Shown here one piece after another: positions 1 to 8,144 of a stretch of 22,789 nucleotides of DNA. Numbering within the stretch: the stretch's first letter is position 1; each line of letters opens with the position of its first letter. The notes beneath the pieces are model-generated. The model worked only from the letters and a program-made list of their open reading frames with translations, did not search any database and was not told where the DNA came from. This DNA comes from Lachnospiraceae bacterium (GTDB lineage: Bacteria; Bacillota; Clostridia; Lachnospirales; Lachnospiraceae): positions 1-22,789 of the forward strand of contig JAEDCX010000035.1 of assembly GCA_016293925.1 (NCBI GenBank), in the 5' to 3' direction. The position numbers and the translations under genes were made by a program.

Positions 1-1355
1 CCGTAGAGACGGTGCGCCAGGGAGTTTTCTTTTAACTCGCAGGGGTAGGAACCGAGACGGAGCGTACCGCCGATATCGGTAACACCGTTCTGATCCGGCA
101 GCAGATTGATGACGGGGTGGGCCGTGTCGGGAGCCATCTCAATGCTGTGGGCATCAGCATATTTCAGAACATTGCGGGCATACTCAACGATGGTCAGCTG
201 CATGCCGAGACACAGCCCCAGGAAAGGAAGCCGGTTCTCTCTGGCGTACCGGATTGCGGTGATCATGCCTTCGATGCCCCGTGTGCCGAAGCCACCGGGA
301 ACGATAAGCCCGTCTACGTCTCCAAGGAGCAGGGACACATTGTCCGGTGTGACGGTTTCGGAGTCAATCCATTTGATATGAACGGTGGTATGACTGTAGA
401 TACCCCCATGCTTCAGCGCCTCCACCACACTGATGTAAGCGTCGTGGAGTTGGGTATATTTGCCGACGAGAGCCACGGTAACATCGTGAACCGGATGACG
501 CAGCGCCTCCACCATCTGCTCCCACTCGTTCAGATCGGGAGCAACCCGGGGGAGATTCAGACATTGACAGGCGACTTCTGCAAGATGCTCCCGCTCCATG
601 GCAAGGGGAGCTTCATACAGATATTCCACATCCAGGTTCTGGAGCACATGGTCGCTGGGCACGTTACAGAACAGAGCGATTTTGTCCTTGATCCCCTGAT
701 CCAGAGGGTGCTCACTTCTGCACACAATAATATCAGGCCAGATTCCCATGCCTTGCAATTCCTTGACGCTTGCCTGGGTCGGCTTTGTTTTCATCTCCTG
801 TGATGCGCGTAAATATGGGATTAAAGTGACGTGTATTAAGATGGCATTTTCTCTGCCAACTTCATGTTGAAACTGTCGAATAGATTCCAGAAACGGCTGG
901 CTCTCGATGTCGCCGACCGTACCTCCGACCTCAATGATGCAGATCCGCATGTCCGGGTCCGAAGGGTTTCGATAAAAACGGCTCTTGATCTCGTTGGTAA
1001 TGTGAGGGATGACTTGTACGGTGCCTCCGCCGTAGTCACCATGTCTCTCTTTCTGTAATACCGACCAATATACTTTACCGGTTGTGACGTTGGAGTTCCG
1101 GTCAAGACTCTCGTCAATAAATCTCTCATAGTGTCCAAGATCCAGATCAGTCTCCGTACCGTCATCTGTCACGAACACTTCACCATGCTGTACCGGATTC
1201 ATGGTACCGGGATCAATGTTGATGTAGGGATCGAATTTCTGCATCGTTACCCGGTAGCCTCTTGCCTTGAGAAGCCGTCCCAGGGAGGCTGCCGTGATTC
1301 CCTTGCCCAGTCCCGATACAACGCCGCCGGTTACAAAAACGTACTTCACTGGCAT
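1..1355 (-). CDS. pyrG: CTP synthase, partial (C-terminus beyond left edge)
   Basis: PyrG makes CTP from UTP, ATP and glutamine in the cytoplasm. On the minus strand the frame is open from ATG at 1355 to the window edge, giving 451 complete residues of a family usually about 535 long. The N-terminal synthetase domain begins MPVKYVFVTGGVVSGLGKG, with the P-loop at about residues 10-19. It continues through the KFDPYINIDPGTMNPVQHGE and GGTVGDIES blocks. The C-terminal class I glutaminase domain has the nucleophile elbow GLCLGMQ, with Cys382 encoded at 210-212. The His and Glu of that triad lie beyond the edge. The start is supported by AAGAGG just upstream (reverse complement of about 1361-1366). 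I checked the frame around residues 180-190 and across the last 75 codons and saw no frameshift. It is divergent from ftsH. Confidence 0.97.
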   Translation of the reverse strand, partial: MPVKYVFVTGGVVSGLGKGITAASLGRLLKARGYRVTMQKFDPYINIDPGTMNPVQHGEVFVTDDGTETDLDLGHYERFIDESLDRNSNVTTGKVYWSVLQKERHGDYGGGTVQVIPHITNEIKSRFYRNPSDPDMRICIIEVGGTVGDIESQPFLESIRQFQHEVGRENAILIHVTLIPYLRASQEMKTKPTQASVKELQGMGIWPDIIVCRSEHPLDQGIKDKIALFCNVPSDHVLQNLDVEYLYEAPLAMEREHLAEVACQCLNLPRVAPDLNEWEQMVEALRHPVHDVTVALVGKYTQLHDAYISVVEALKHGGIYSHTTVHIKWIDSETVTPDNVSLLLGDVDGLIVPGGFGTRGIEGMITAIRYARENRLPFLGLCLGMQLTIVEYARNVLKYADAHSIEMAPDTAHPVINLLPDQNGVTDIGGTLRLGSYPCELKENSLAHRLY

Positions 1356-1589
1356 TGTGTACCTCTTTCTGCGCCCTGAATGCGCCTGTTATTCTTTTTT
1401 TATAAAAAAACATAATTAAAATAACTCAAATCTGCTGGCATTGCAATAGAAAAATTCAAAAAAATTATAAGTTTGTTCAAATTTGTTTGAATAAGAATAA
1501 AATATATCAATAAAATGTCCATGAGTTTTTGGGGGACGGAAAAGGAAGAAGTTTATATTTTTTTCATAGTACTTTCACAAACAATTCGG
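1356..1589. other. AT-rich divergent intergenic region between pyrG and ftsH
   Basis: No convincing gene is present. Very AT-rich, with two palindromes. One is a perfect 16-base A/T palindrome at 1395-1410 (seven T, AT, seven A), flanked by GTTATT at 1388-1393 and AATAAC at 1420-1425, which could pair in an AT hairpin. The other is TTCAAA-N4-TTTGAA at 1476-1491. A minus-strand TATAAT (reverse complement of 1464-1469) could be the -10 of pyrG, but its best -35 is poor. I do not see the GGGC start and attenuator hairpin known from the Bacillus subtilis pyrG leader. With so few G/C bases, some symmetry is expected by chance. Confidence 0.5.
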
Positions 1590-1618
1590 TTGCTTTTCAA
1601 ATCCGCTTTTCTTATAAT
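1590..1618 (+). promoter_or_regulatory. Sigma-A-type promoter for ftsH
   Basis: TTGCTT at 1590-1595 and TATAAT at 1613-1618 are separated by 17 bases, a near-consensus housekeeping promoter. Transcription would start near 1625, leaving a leader of roughly 60-90 bases before the ftsH start candidates. Nothing else on the plus strand lies between this site and ftsH. Confidence 0.7.
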
Positions 1619-1672
1619 TGATTGTATAGTGCGAATAGATTCCCTAAGAGAATAAGACGGTTAAGGAGTGAA

Positions 1673-1732
1673 ATGCCCGGAGAGGTATGCAACAATGTCA
1701 CGGGGCAGAGAGATATATGGATAATAATTTGA
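1673..1732 (+). CDS. Possible 19-codon leader ORF overlapping the ftsH start
   Basis: ATG at 1673 follows AAGGAG at 1663-1668 with a 4-base gap, the best ribosome binding site in this leader. It opens a 19-codon frame, MPGEVCNNVTGQRDIWIII, ending in TGA at 1730-1732. The frame differs from ftsH and runs past both ftsH start candidates (1687 and 1717). Translation could couple to or compete with ftsH initiation, or the frame may be fortuitous. The peptide has no recognised family; its end is hydrophobic. Confidence 0.35.
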   Translation: MPGEVCNNVTGQRDIWIII

Positions 1733-4182
1733 ATCAGTATGAGAATGGTTCCTCCGGTAATAACGGCGGATGGAATAACAATGGTCAGGGAAACAGCGGA
1801 AGCGGGAATAACAATAACGGCAATAACGGGAATAAACAGAAGCGTCCAAGTCTGCTGTTCTATCTGGTAGCGGTGTTGATTACGCTGGTGGTTGTCAGCT
1901 ATTTTATGCGGGCCACAGGCGGGAGCGGTGCGAAGGAAATCAGTTATAACGAGTTCATAGATATTCTGGAATCCGGCACTGTCAAATCAATCCACATTGC
2001 GGATGACAAGATCAGCATCACGGCATGGCGGGATGCGGAGAAGAAGGATGAGAACAGCCCTACGGTAGGGTATATTACGGGTAAAGCGGAGTCTGATTCG
2101 GAGATTACGGCGAGAGTGCTGGAGGCGGACCCGGAGATTACCATTGACAGGGCGATTCCGGATACCAGAAGTTCCTGGTGGTTTAGCCTGATTTCGTTTG
2201 TCGGACCGATTCTGTTGTTCTGGCTGTTGATGAGCTTTCTGTTCCGCAAGATATCCAAGAGTGGCGGCGGGATTATGGGTGTTGGAAAGTCCAACGCCAA
2301 AGTATATGTACAGAAGGAAACCGGAATTACCTTCAAGGATGTGGCCGGAGAGGATGAAGCGAAGGAGTCGCTGGTGGAGGTGGTTGATTTCCTTCACAAT
2401 CCGGAGCGCTATGTGAAGATCGGTGCCAGACTTCCGAAAGGTGCGCTTCTGGTGGGACCTCCCGGTACCGGTAAGACGTTGCTTGCGAAAGCGGTTGCGG
2501 GGGAGGCGCATGTTCCTTTCTTCTCGCTGGCAGGTTCCGACTTTATTGAATTGTATGTGGGCGTGGGCGCTTCCCGTGTGCGGGATCTGTTTAAGGAAGC
2601 GGAGAAAAATGCCCCCTGTATTATTTTTATTGATGAGATTGATGCCATCGGCCGCAGCCGTGATTCCAAATACGGAGGCGGGAACGAGGAACGTGAGCAG
2701 ACCTTGAATCAGCTGCTCAGTGAGATGGATGGTTTCGATGGGAAGAAAGGAATCATTATCCTTGCAGCAACCAACAGACCGGAGATTCTGGATAAAGCAC
2801 TGCTGCGTCCGGGACGTTTCGACAGACGGATTATTGTGGATAAGCCGGATCTCAAGGGACGTGTGGAGATTTTGAAGGTACATGCCAAGGATGTGCTGAT
2901 GGATGATACCGTGGATCTGGAAGCGATCGGTCTTGCCACAAGCGGAGCCGTGGGTTCCGATCTTGCCAATATGATCAATGAGGCGGCGATCAATGCGGTA
3001 AAGGAAGGCCGTCAGTATGTTTCCCAGAAGGATCTGCTGAATGCGGTTGAGATCGTTCTGGTAGGGAAAGAGAAGAAGGACAGAATCTTAAGCAAGGAAG
3101 AGCGGCGCATTGTCTCCTATCACGAGGTGGGTCACGCGCTGATCAGTGCCCTGCAGAAGAATTCCGAGCCGGTACAGAAGATTACCATTGTGCCGAGAAC
3201 CATGGGGGCTCTGGGCTATGTGATGCATGTCCCGGAAGAGGAGAAGTATCTGAATACAGAGGCAGAGCTGCGTGACATGCTGGTCAGCCTTCTGGGGGGA
3301 CGTGCTGCGGAGGAGGTGGTATTTGATACCGTTACCACCGGTGCTTCCAATGATATTGAGAAGGCAACCAATATTGCCAGAAGTATGGTTACCCAGTACG
3401 GTATGAGTAAGAAGTTCGGTCTGATCGGTCTGGAGACGGTGGAGAGCCAGTATCTGGACGGCAGAACCGTACTGAATTGTGCGGATGTGACGGCGGCAGA
3501 TGTGGATGCCGAAGTGATGAAGATCCTGAAGGAAAGCTACAAAGAGGCAAAACGCCTGTTAAAAGAGAACCGTGCCATCATGGATAAGATCGCGGAGTTC
3601 CTGATTGAGAAAGAAACGATCACAGGCAAAGAATTCATGGAGATCTTCCGTCGGGAAAAAGGGATTCCGGAACCGAAGGAAAAAGAGAACGGGGAAAAGG
3701 ATGCCGGACGTTCCGAAGACAACGTGTCCCGGCAGCCGCAGAGCAGTCAGACATGGCAGCAGCCGGTGCAGTCACCGGAGAATGCCAACGGATGGCAGCA
3801 GCCGGTGGGTGGATTCTCCCGGCAGAATCAGGAGCAGAGACCGGTATATTCCTGGCAGGCACAGGATCAGCAACAGCAGAATCCGGATTGGAACAGTGCA
3901 CCGGAGGAGCCTGTACGTCCGGAGAAACCTGCACAGCCGGAGGAACCTGCGCAGCCGGAAACGGATGCAGCATGGAATTCGGCATCGAATCCGGCAACAA
4001 CAGAGGAACCTGCTTCGGCGAAATCGGATGCATCCCCGGAAGACATGACCGGGCAGAACGACTCCGATCGACAGGAGGACCGTTCAGACGACGATACTCC
4101 GCAATCCGGTGCGATAGGTTCCGGGAAAAAGGACGATATTCAGGATATTCTTCAGAACCGGGTGTTCCGAAGAGATCATTAA
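1717..4182 (+). CDS. ftsH: ATP-dependent membrane zinc metalloprotease FtsH with extended tails
   Basis: Membrane-anchored AAA+ protease that degrades misfolded membrane proteins and short-lived regulators. Numbered from ATG 1717 (821 aa): Asn/Gly-rich segment about 4-40; TM1 about 45-64; extracytoplasmic region; TM2 about 155-177; Walker A GPPGTGKT at 247-254; Walker B IIFIDE at 302-307; second-region-of-homology arginines in RPGRFDRR near 364-367; zinc site HEVGH at 469-473, with Asp546 in SNDIEKAT as probable third ligand. A Gln/Pro/Glu-rich tail covers about 648-821, so the protein is some 170 residues longer than the usual 610-650. Start choice is uncertain. ATG 1687 is in frame and adds 10 residues, but its purine-rich site is only one base away. 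ATG 1717 has a weak purine tract. A TGA at 1669 blocks anything further upstream. Confidence 0.96.
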   Translation: MDNNLNQYENGSSGNNGGWNNNGQGNSGSGNNNNGNNGNKQKRPSLLFYLVAVLITLVVVSYFMRATGGSGAKEISYNEFIDILESGTVKSIHIADDKISITAWRDAEKKDENSPTVGYITGKAESDSEITARVLEADPEITIDRAIPDTRSSWWFSLISFVGPILLFWLLMSFLFRKISKSGGGIMGVGKSNAKVYVQKETGITFKDVAGEDEAKESLVEVVDFLHNPERYVKIGARLPKGALLVGPPGTGKTLLAKAVAGEAHVPFFSLAGSDFIELYVGVGASRVRDLFKEAEKNAPCIIFIDEIDAIGRSRDSKYGGGNEEREQTLNQLLSEMDGFDGKKGIIILAATNRPEILDKALLRPGRFDRRIIVDKPDLKGRVEILKVHAKDVLMDDTVDLEAIGLATSGAVGSDLANMINEAAINAVKEGRQYVSQKDLLNAVEIVLVGKEKKDRILSKEERRIVSYHEVGHALISALQKNSEPVQKITIVPRTMGALGYVMHVPEEEKYLNTEAELRDMLVSLLGGRAAEEVVFDTVTTGASNDIEKATNIARSMVTQYGMSKKFGLIGLETVESQYLDGRTVLNCADVTAADVDAEVMKILKESYKEAKRLLKENRAIMDKIAEFLIEKETITGKEFMEIFRREKGIPEPKEKENGEKDAGRSEDNVSRQPQSSQTWQQPVQSPENANGWQQPVGGFSRQNQEQRPVYSWQAQDQQQQNPDWNSAPEEPVRPEKPAQPEEPAQPETDAAWNSASNPATTEEPASAKSDASPEDMTGQNDSDRQEDRSDDDTPQSGAIGSGKKDDIQDILQNRVFRRDH

Positions 4183-4209
4183 GGTTACGCGTAGAGGGAA
4201 AATGGAATG

Positions 4210-4292
4210 GGAACAGAACGGTTCCAAACTCCGACCGGTCAGATGTTTTGTCTGATCTGCCGGAGTTTGCGGAGTCTGTTCCTTTTCTTTTG
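4210..4292 (+). terminator. Long hairpin terminator after ftsH
   Basis: Three nested stems line up. The outer one is GGAACAGA at 4210-4217 with TCTGTTCC at 4275-4282. The middle one is AAACTCCG at 4226-4233 with CGGAGTTT at 4261-4268. The inner one is TCAGA at 4239-4243 with TCTGA at 4251-4255, around a 7-base loop. A T-rich run TTTTCTTTT follows from 4283. It separates ftsH from the uvrC transcription unit. Confidence 0.75.
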
Positions 4293-4311
4293 GGGCAGGA
4301 AAGTATATAAT
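4283..4311 (+). promoter_or_regulatory. Possible promoter for the uvrC-hprK operon
   Basis: TATAAT at 4306-4311 matches the -10 consensus, about 30 bases before the uvrC start. The best -35 at 17-base spacing is TTTTCT at 4283-4288, only 3 of 6 matches, and it overlaps the T-run of the preceding terminator. Confidence 0.4.
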
Positions 4312-4340
4312 GAATTGGAATTCATCAGCGAGGAGTGAAT

Positions 4341-6191
4341 ATGCAATTTAATTTTGAGGAAGAATTAAGAAAGCTACCCCATAAGCCGGGGATATATATC
4401 ATGCATGATGCCAATGACAGTATCATATACGTCGGTAAGGCCATAGACCTGTACAACCGGGTCCATTCTTATTTCCGAGAGAGTACGAAGAAATCGCCCA
4501 AGATTCAGAAAATGGTCACGCTGATTGCCAGATTCGAGTATATGATCACGGATTCGGAACTGGAAGCGCTTGTGCTGGAGAACAATCTGATCAAGGAGCA
4601 TGAACCGAAGTACAATACCATGCTGAAGGATGACAAAACCTATCCGTATATCAAGGTTACTCTGAACGAGGCGTATCCCAGAATTCTTCTGTCCAGAAGC
4701 ATGAAAAAAGACAAAGCCAAATATTTCGGGCCGTTCACCAATGCGGGCGCGGTGAAGAATACCATAGAACTATTGAATCGTTTGTATTCCCTGAGAACCT
4801 GTAATAGAGTGCTTCCCAGAGAGATAGGCAAGGATCGTCCCTGTCTGAATTACCATATTCATCAGTGTGATGCGCCCTGTCAGGGGTATATCTGCAGAGA
4901 GCACTATATGGAAAAGGTGAACGCTGCCCTGGAATTCCTGAGCGGGAATTACGCTCCTGTCATGAAAAGTCTGCAGGAGAAGATGGAGGAAGCCAGTGAG
5001 AATCTGGAATTCGAAGAGGCGATCAAATACAGGGAATTGCTGTCCAGTGTGCGGGCCATTGCCCAGAAGCAGAAGATCACGGACTATGAGGGAGAGGATA
5101 AGGATGTGATCGCCATGGCGAGAGAGGGCGAGGATGTGGTGGTTCAGGTCTTTTTCGTCCGGGGCGGACGCCTGATCGGGCGGGAGCATTTTCACATGAA
5201 AAACACCCAGGATGAGATCAATTCCCGAATTCTTGACAGCTTCGTCAAGCAATTCTATGCAGGAACACCCTATCTGCCCAAGGAGATTATGCTGCAGGAA
5301 CCCATTGAGGATGAGAAACTGGTGGAAGAGTGGCTCAGCGGGAAACGCGGATCCAGAGTATATCTTAAGAATCCCAAGATTGGTATGAAGGAGAAGCTGG
5401 TAGATCTGGCGGCACGAAATGCGGAACTGGTGCTGAAGCAGGATCTGGACAGGATACGTCGTGAGGAGAGCAGAACCAGAGGTGCCGTGGAGGAGATCGG
5501 GAAGCTGCTGGGGCTGTCCGGACTGCATCGTATGGAAGCTTTTGATATCTCCAACATCAGTGGATTTCAGACGGTCGGGTCCATGGTGGTCTTTGAAGAT
5601 GGCAAGCCGAAACGGTCTGATTACCGGAAGTTCAGGATTAAGACGGTGACGGGGCCGGATGATTATGCCTGTATGCATGAGGTTCTGACCAGACGAATCC
5701 TGCATGGCATGGAGGATTCCGGAGAAGAGAAGGGGCAGTTCGACAGCTTCCGTAGATTGCCTGATCTGTTCCTGATGGACGGCGGGCGCGGTCAGGTCAA
5801 TGTTGCACTGCAGGTGCTGCAGGAACTGAATGTTTCGATTCCGGTGTGCGGTATGGTCAAGGATGACAATCACAGAACCAGAGGCGTGTATTACAATCAC
5901 GAGGAGATTCCCATCGACAGGAATTCGGAAGGGTTCAAACTGATTACCCGTGTGCAGGATGAAGCCCACCGGTTTGCGATCGAATATCACAGATCCCTGC
6001 GGAGCAAGGCCCAGACCCATTCGATTCTGGATGATATTCCGGGGGTAGGTCCTGCCCGGAAAAGAGCACTGATGAAGCATTTTGCATCCATTGAGGACCT
6101 GCGGCGTGCCACACCGGAGGAAATCGCCGGTATTCCCGGAATTCCGGCGGCGACCGCAGAGGAGATTTATACTTTTTTCCGTACAAAGTAA
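4341..6191 (+). CDS. uvrC: UvrABC excinuclease subunit C
   Basis: UvrC makes both incisions in nucleotide excision repair after UvrA/UvrB recognise damage. The 616-residue product is full length. In order: GIY-YIG nuclease domain (KPGIYIMHD through YVGKA, residues 16-33) for the 3' cut; four cysteines at 154, 168, 176 and 180, matching the iron-sulfur cluster ligands reported for UvrC; UVR motif about 216-240; RNase H-like 5' nuclease domain with FDISN (Asp402), MDGGRGQVN (Asp480) and His543; C-terminal helix-hairpin-helix repeats around DDIPGVGPARKRAL at 564-577. ATG 4341 is chosen because GAGGAG sits 5 bases upstream; a GTG at 4335 overlaps that site. No terminator is seen before hprK, so co-transcription is likely. 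Confidence 0.97.
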   Translation: MQFNFEEELRKLPHKPGIYIMHDANDSIIYVGKAIDLYNRVHSYFRESTKKSPKIQKMVTLIARFEYMITDSELEALVLENNLIKEHEPKYNTMLKDDKTYPYIKVTLNEAYPRILLSRSMKKDKAKYFGPFTNAGAVKNTIELLNRLYSLRTCNRVLPREIGKDRPCLNYHIHQCDAPCQGYICREHYMEKVNAALEFLSGNYAPVMKSLQEKMEEASENLEFEEAIKYRELLSSVRAIAQKQKITDYEGEDKDVIAMAREGEDVVVQVFFVRGGRLIGREHFHMKNTQDEINSRILDSFVKQFYAGTPYLPKEIMLQEPIEDEKLVEEWLSGKRGSRVYLKNPKIGMKEKLVDLAARNAELVLKQDLDRIRREESRTRGAVEEIGKLLGLSGLHRMEAFDISNISGFQTVGSMVVFEDGKPKRSDYRKFRIKTVTGPDDYACMHEVLTRRILHGMEDSGEEKGQFDSFRRLPDLFLMDGGRGQVNVALQVLQELNVSIPVCGMVKDDNHRTRGVYYNHEEIPIDRNSEGFKLITRVQDEAHRFAIEYHRSLRSKAQTHSILDDIPGVGPARKRALMKHFASIEDLRRATPEEIAGIPGIPAATAEEIYTFFRTK

Positions 6192-6256
6192 ATTGTCAAT
6201 GAAGTAAGCATGTGGTAACATAAGAGAAGAAAATCACGTCAAAGAGGAGAGGTACC

Positions 6257-7201
6257 ATGCCAAGTGTTAAATTAGCAAAAGTAATTGAAAAACAGCATCT
6301 TGAGAATCTCACTCCGGATATCGATATCACGAAGATCAAGATTACGCAGCCGGATATCAACCGTCCCGCACTTCAGCTGGCCGGATATTTCGAGCATTTC
6401 GAGGCGTCCCGTCTGCAGATTATAGGTTTCGTTGAGTATACTTATATGCAGGGATTGTCCGATAAGCGTAAGAAGGAGATTTATGAAGGTTTGTTGAAGT
6501 CTCCCATTCCGGCCATTGTTTTCTGCCGTGAATTAACGCCGGATCCTCTTTTCGTAGAGATAGCCAGGAAGAACGGGATTCCGCTCCTGATGACCAAGAA
6601 ATCCACTTCTGCTTTCATGGCGGAGCTGATCAGATGGCTGAATGTGGAACTGGCACCCTGTATCTCCGTACACGGTGTACTGGTGGATGTATACGGGGAA
6701 GGTGTTCTGATCACGGGGGAGAGCGGTATCGGTAAGAGCGAGGCTGCGCTGGAACTGATCAAGCGTGGACATCGTCTGGTAACCGATGATGTGGTTGAGA
6801 TCCGCAAGGTAAGTGATGATACACTTGTTGGAACCGCACCGGATATTACCAAGCACTTTATCGAACTTCGAGGGATCGGGATCGTCGATGTGAAGACACT
6901 GTTTGGTGTATCCAGTGTAAAGGAAACCCAGTCGATTGATCTTGTCATTAAGTTAGAAGACTGGAACAAGGATAAAGAATATGACCGTCTCGGCCTGGAA
7001 GAGGAATATACGGAATATCTTGGGAATAAGATCGTATGTCACAGTATTCCGATCAGACCGGGTCGTAATCTTGCGATTATCTGCGAGTCCGCAGCCGTGA
7101 ACCACCGTCAGAAGAAGATGGGTTACAATGCAGCGCAGGAATTATATCAGAGGGTACAGAATTCTCTTGCACGCAGAAGGGAAGAGGAAGAAGATGAGTA
7201 A
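6257..7201 (+). CDS. hprK: HPr kinase/phosphorylase
   Basis: HprK phosphorylates and dephosphorylates Ser46 of HPr and Crh, driving carbon catabolite repression with CcpA in low-GC Gram-positives. The 314-residue product has the usual length. The N-terminal domain spans about 1-130. The kinase domain carries VHGVLV with His139, P-loop GESGIGKS at 154-161, TDDVVEI with Asp177/Asp178, and the family signature IELRGIGIVDV at 202-212. The C-terminus is acidic (EEEEDE). GAGGAGAGG lies just before the ATG. The last 8 bases overlap the glucokinase start, so translation is probably coupled. Its likely substrate, the Crh-like protein at 10978, is in the same gene run. Confidence 0.97.
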   Translation: MPSVKLAKVIEKQHLENLTPDIDITKIKITQPDINRPALQLAGYFEHFEASRLQIIGFVEYTYMQGLSDKRKKEIYEGLLKSPIPAIVFCRELTPDPLFVEIARKNGIPLLMTKKSTSAFMAELIRWLNVELAPCISVHGVLVDVYGEGVLITGESGIGKSEAALELIKRGHRLVTDDVVEIRKVSDDTLVGTAPDITKHFIELRGIGIVDVKTLFGVSSVKETQSIDLVIKLEDWNKDKEYDRLGLEEEYTEYLGNKIVCHSIPIRPGRNLAIICESAAVNHRQKKMGYNAAQELYQRVQNSLARRREEEEDE

Positions 7202-8135
7202 ATATTGTTTTGGCGTCGATCTCGGAGGTACAACCGTGAAGATGGGGCTGTTTACCACGGACGGCACCGTTGTGGATAAATGGGAGATTCCCACGAGAAA
7301 AAAGAACAACGGCGAGCAGATTCTGCCGGACATCGCCGCTTCCGTCAGTGCGAAGATTGCGGAAACAAAGATTGACAGAACGGATATTGCAGGCGTTGGA
7401 ATCGGGGTTCCCGGTCCTGTGGATCAGGCAGGCGTGATCTATAAGGCGGCCAACCTGGGCTGGGGCGTATTCAATGTGGCAGAGACATTGTCTTCCCTGT
7501 GCGGCGGACTTACGGTAAAAGCGGGCAATGATGCCAATGTGGCAGCACTGGGAGAAATGTGGAAAGGCGGCGGACAGGGTCATAGGGATCTTGTGGCGGT
7601 AACGCTGGGAACCGGAGTCGGTGGCGGCATCATCATCAATGGTGAGATCCTCACCGGAGCAACCGGTGCAGGGGGAGAGATCGGACACATCCATGTGGAG
7701 GATCAGGAAACAGATACCTGCGGTTGTGGAAACAGAGGCTGTCTGGAGCAGTATGCCTCCGCAACCGGAATTGTGCGTCTGGCCGGAAGAAGGCTGGCGC
7801 AGGATACGAAAGACAGTGTGCTACGATCGGGAGAGATTACCGCCAAAACGGTATTCGATGCGGTAAAGGCCGGGGACGAACTTGCAATGGAGATTGCGGA
7901 ACAATTCGGGGAGTATCTGGGGAAGGCACTGGCAAGCATTGCCTGTGTTGTGAACCCGGAGATTATCGTGATCGGCGGCGGTGTATCCAAAGCGGGGCCG
8001 GTTCTGCTGGAGTATGTACGGAAATACTATGTGCCATATGCATTCCACGGAAGCCGGAATGCAGAGTTTGCGCTGGCAACACTGGGCAATGATGCGGGAA
8101 TCTATGGCGCCGCAAAACTTGTGATGGAAGATTAG
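7194..8135 (+). CDS. glcK: ROK-family glucokinase
   Basis: Cytoplasmic sugar kinase of the ROK family, probably ATP-dependent phosphorylation of glucose. The 313 residues begin MSKYCFGVDLGGTTVKMGLF, with the phosphate-1 motif at 8-14. Further motifs are GVGIGVPGPVD, NDANVAALGE with the catalytic Asp113, and the LGTGVGGG phosphate-2 loop. The ROK zinc motif has GEIGH (His165) followed by CGCGNRGCLE (Cys176, 178, 183). GGGVSKAG near 261-268 is the adenosine-binding block. ATG 7194 is preferred over upstream in-frame codons because the protein starts at the conserved phosphate-binding strand and AGGAAG is adjacent. It overlaps the hprK stop. Substrate specificity cannot be read from sequence; N-acetylmannosamine kinase is an alternative. 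Confidence 0.92.
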   Translation: MSKYCFGVDLGGTTVKMGLFTTDGTVVDKWEIPTRKKNNGEQILPDIAASVSAKIAETKIDRTDIAGVGIGVPGPVDQAGVIYKAANLGWGVFNVAETLSSLCGGLTVKAGNDANVAALGEMWKGGGQGHRDLVAVTLGTGVGGGIIINGEILTGATGAGGEIGHIHVEDQETDTCGCGNRGCLEQYASATGIVRLAGRRLAQDTKDSVLRSGEITAKTVFDAVKAGDELAMEIAEQFGEYLGKALASIACVVNPEIIVIGGGVSKAGPVLLEYVRKYYVPYAFHGSRNAEFALATLGNDAGIYGAAKLVMED

Positions 8136-8144
8136 GGGTTTATA

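Noticed and set aside
117..803. Long plus-strand open frame opposite pyrG.
   Set aside because: It is the complement of the conserved pyrG coding frame and encodes no recognisable domain.
1..1355. Possible frameshift in pyrG, because only short minus-strand ATG-to-stop frames occur there.
   Set aside because: The minus-strand frame from 1355 agrees with the family where checked, around residues 180-190 and over the last 75 codons; it has no stop only because the gene leaves the window.
1515..1655. A 46-codon plus-strand frame in the pyrG-ftsH gap, starting MSMSFWGTEKEE.
   Set aside because: No ribosome binding site before its ATG, AT-driven composition, and it runs through the predicted ftsH promoter.
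4770..6221. A 483-codon minus-strand open frame opposite uvrC.
   Set aside because: Antisense to a complete uvrC with all motifs; the translation is His/Leu/Ile-rich with no domain and no ribosome site.
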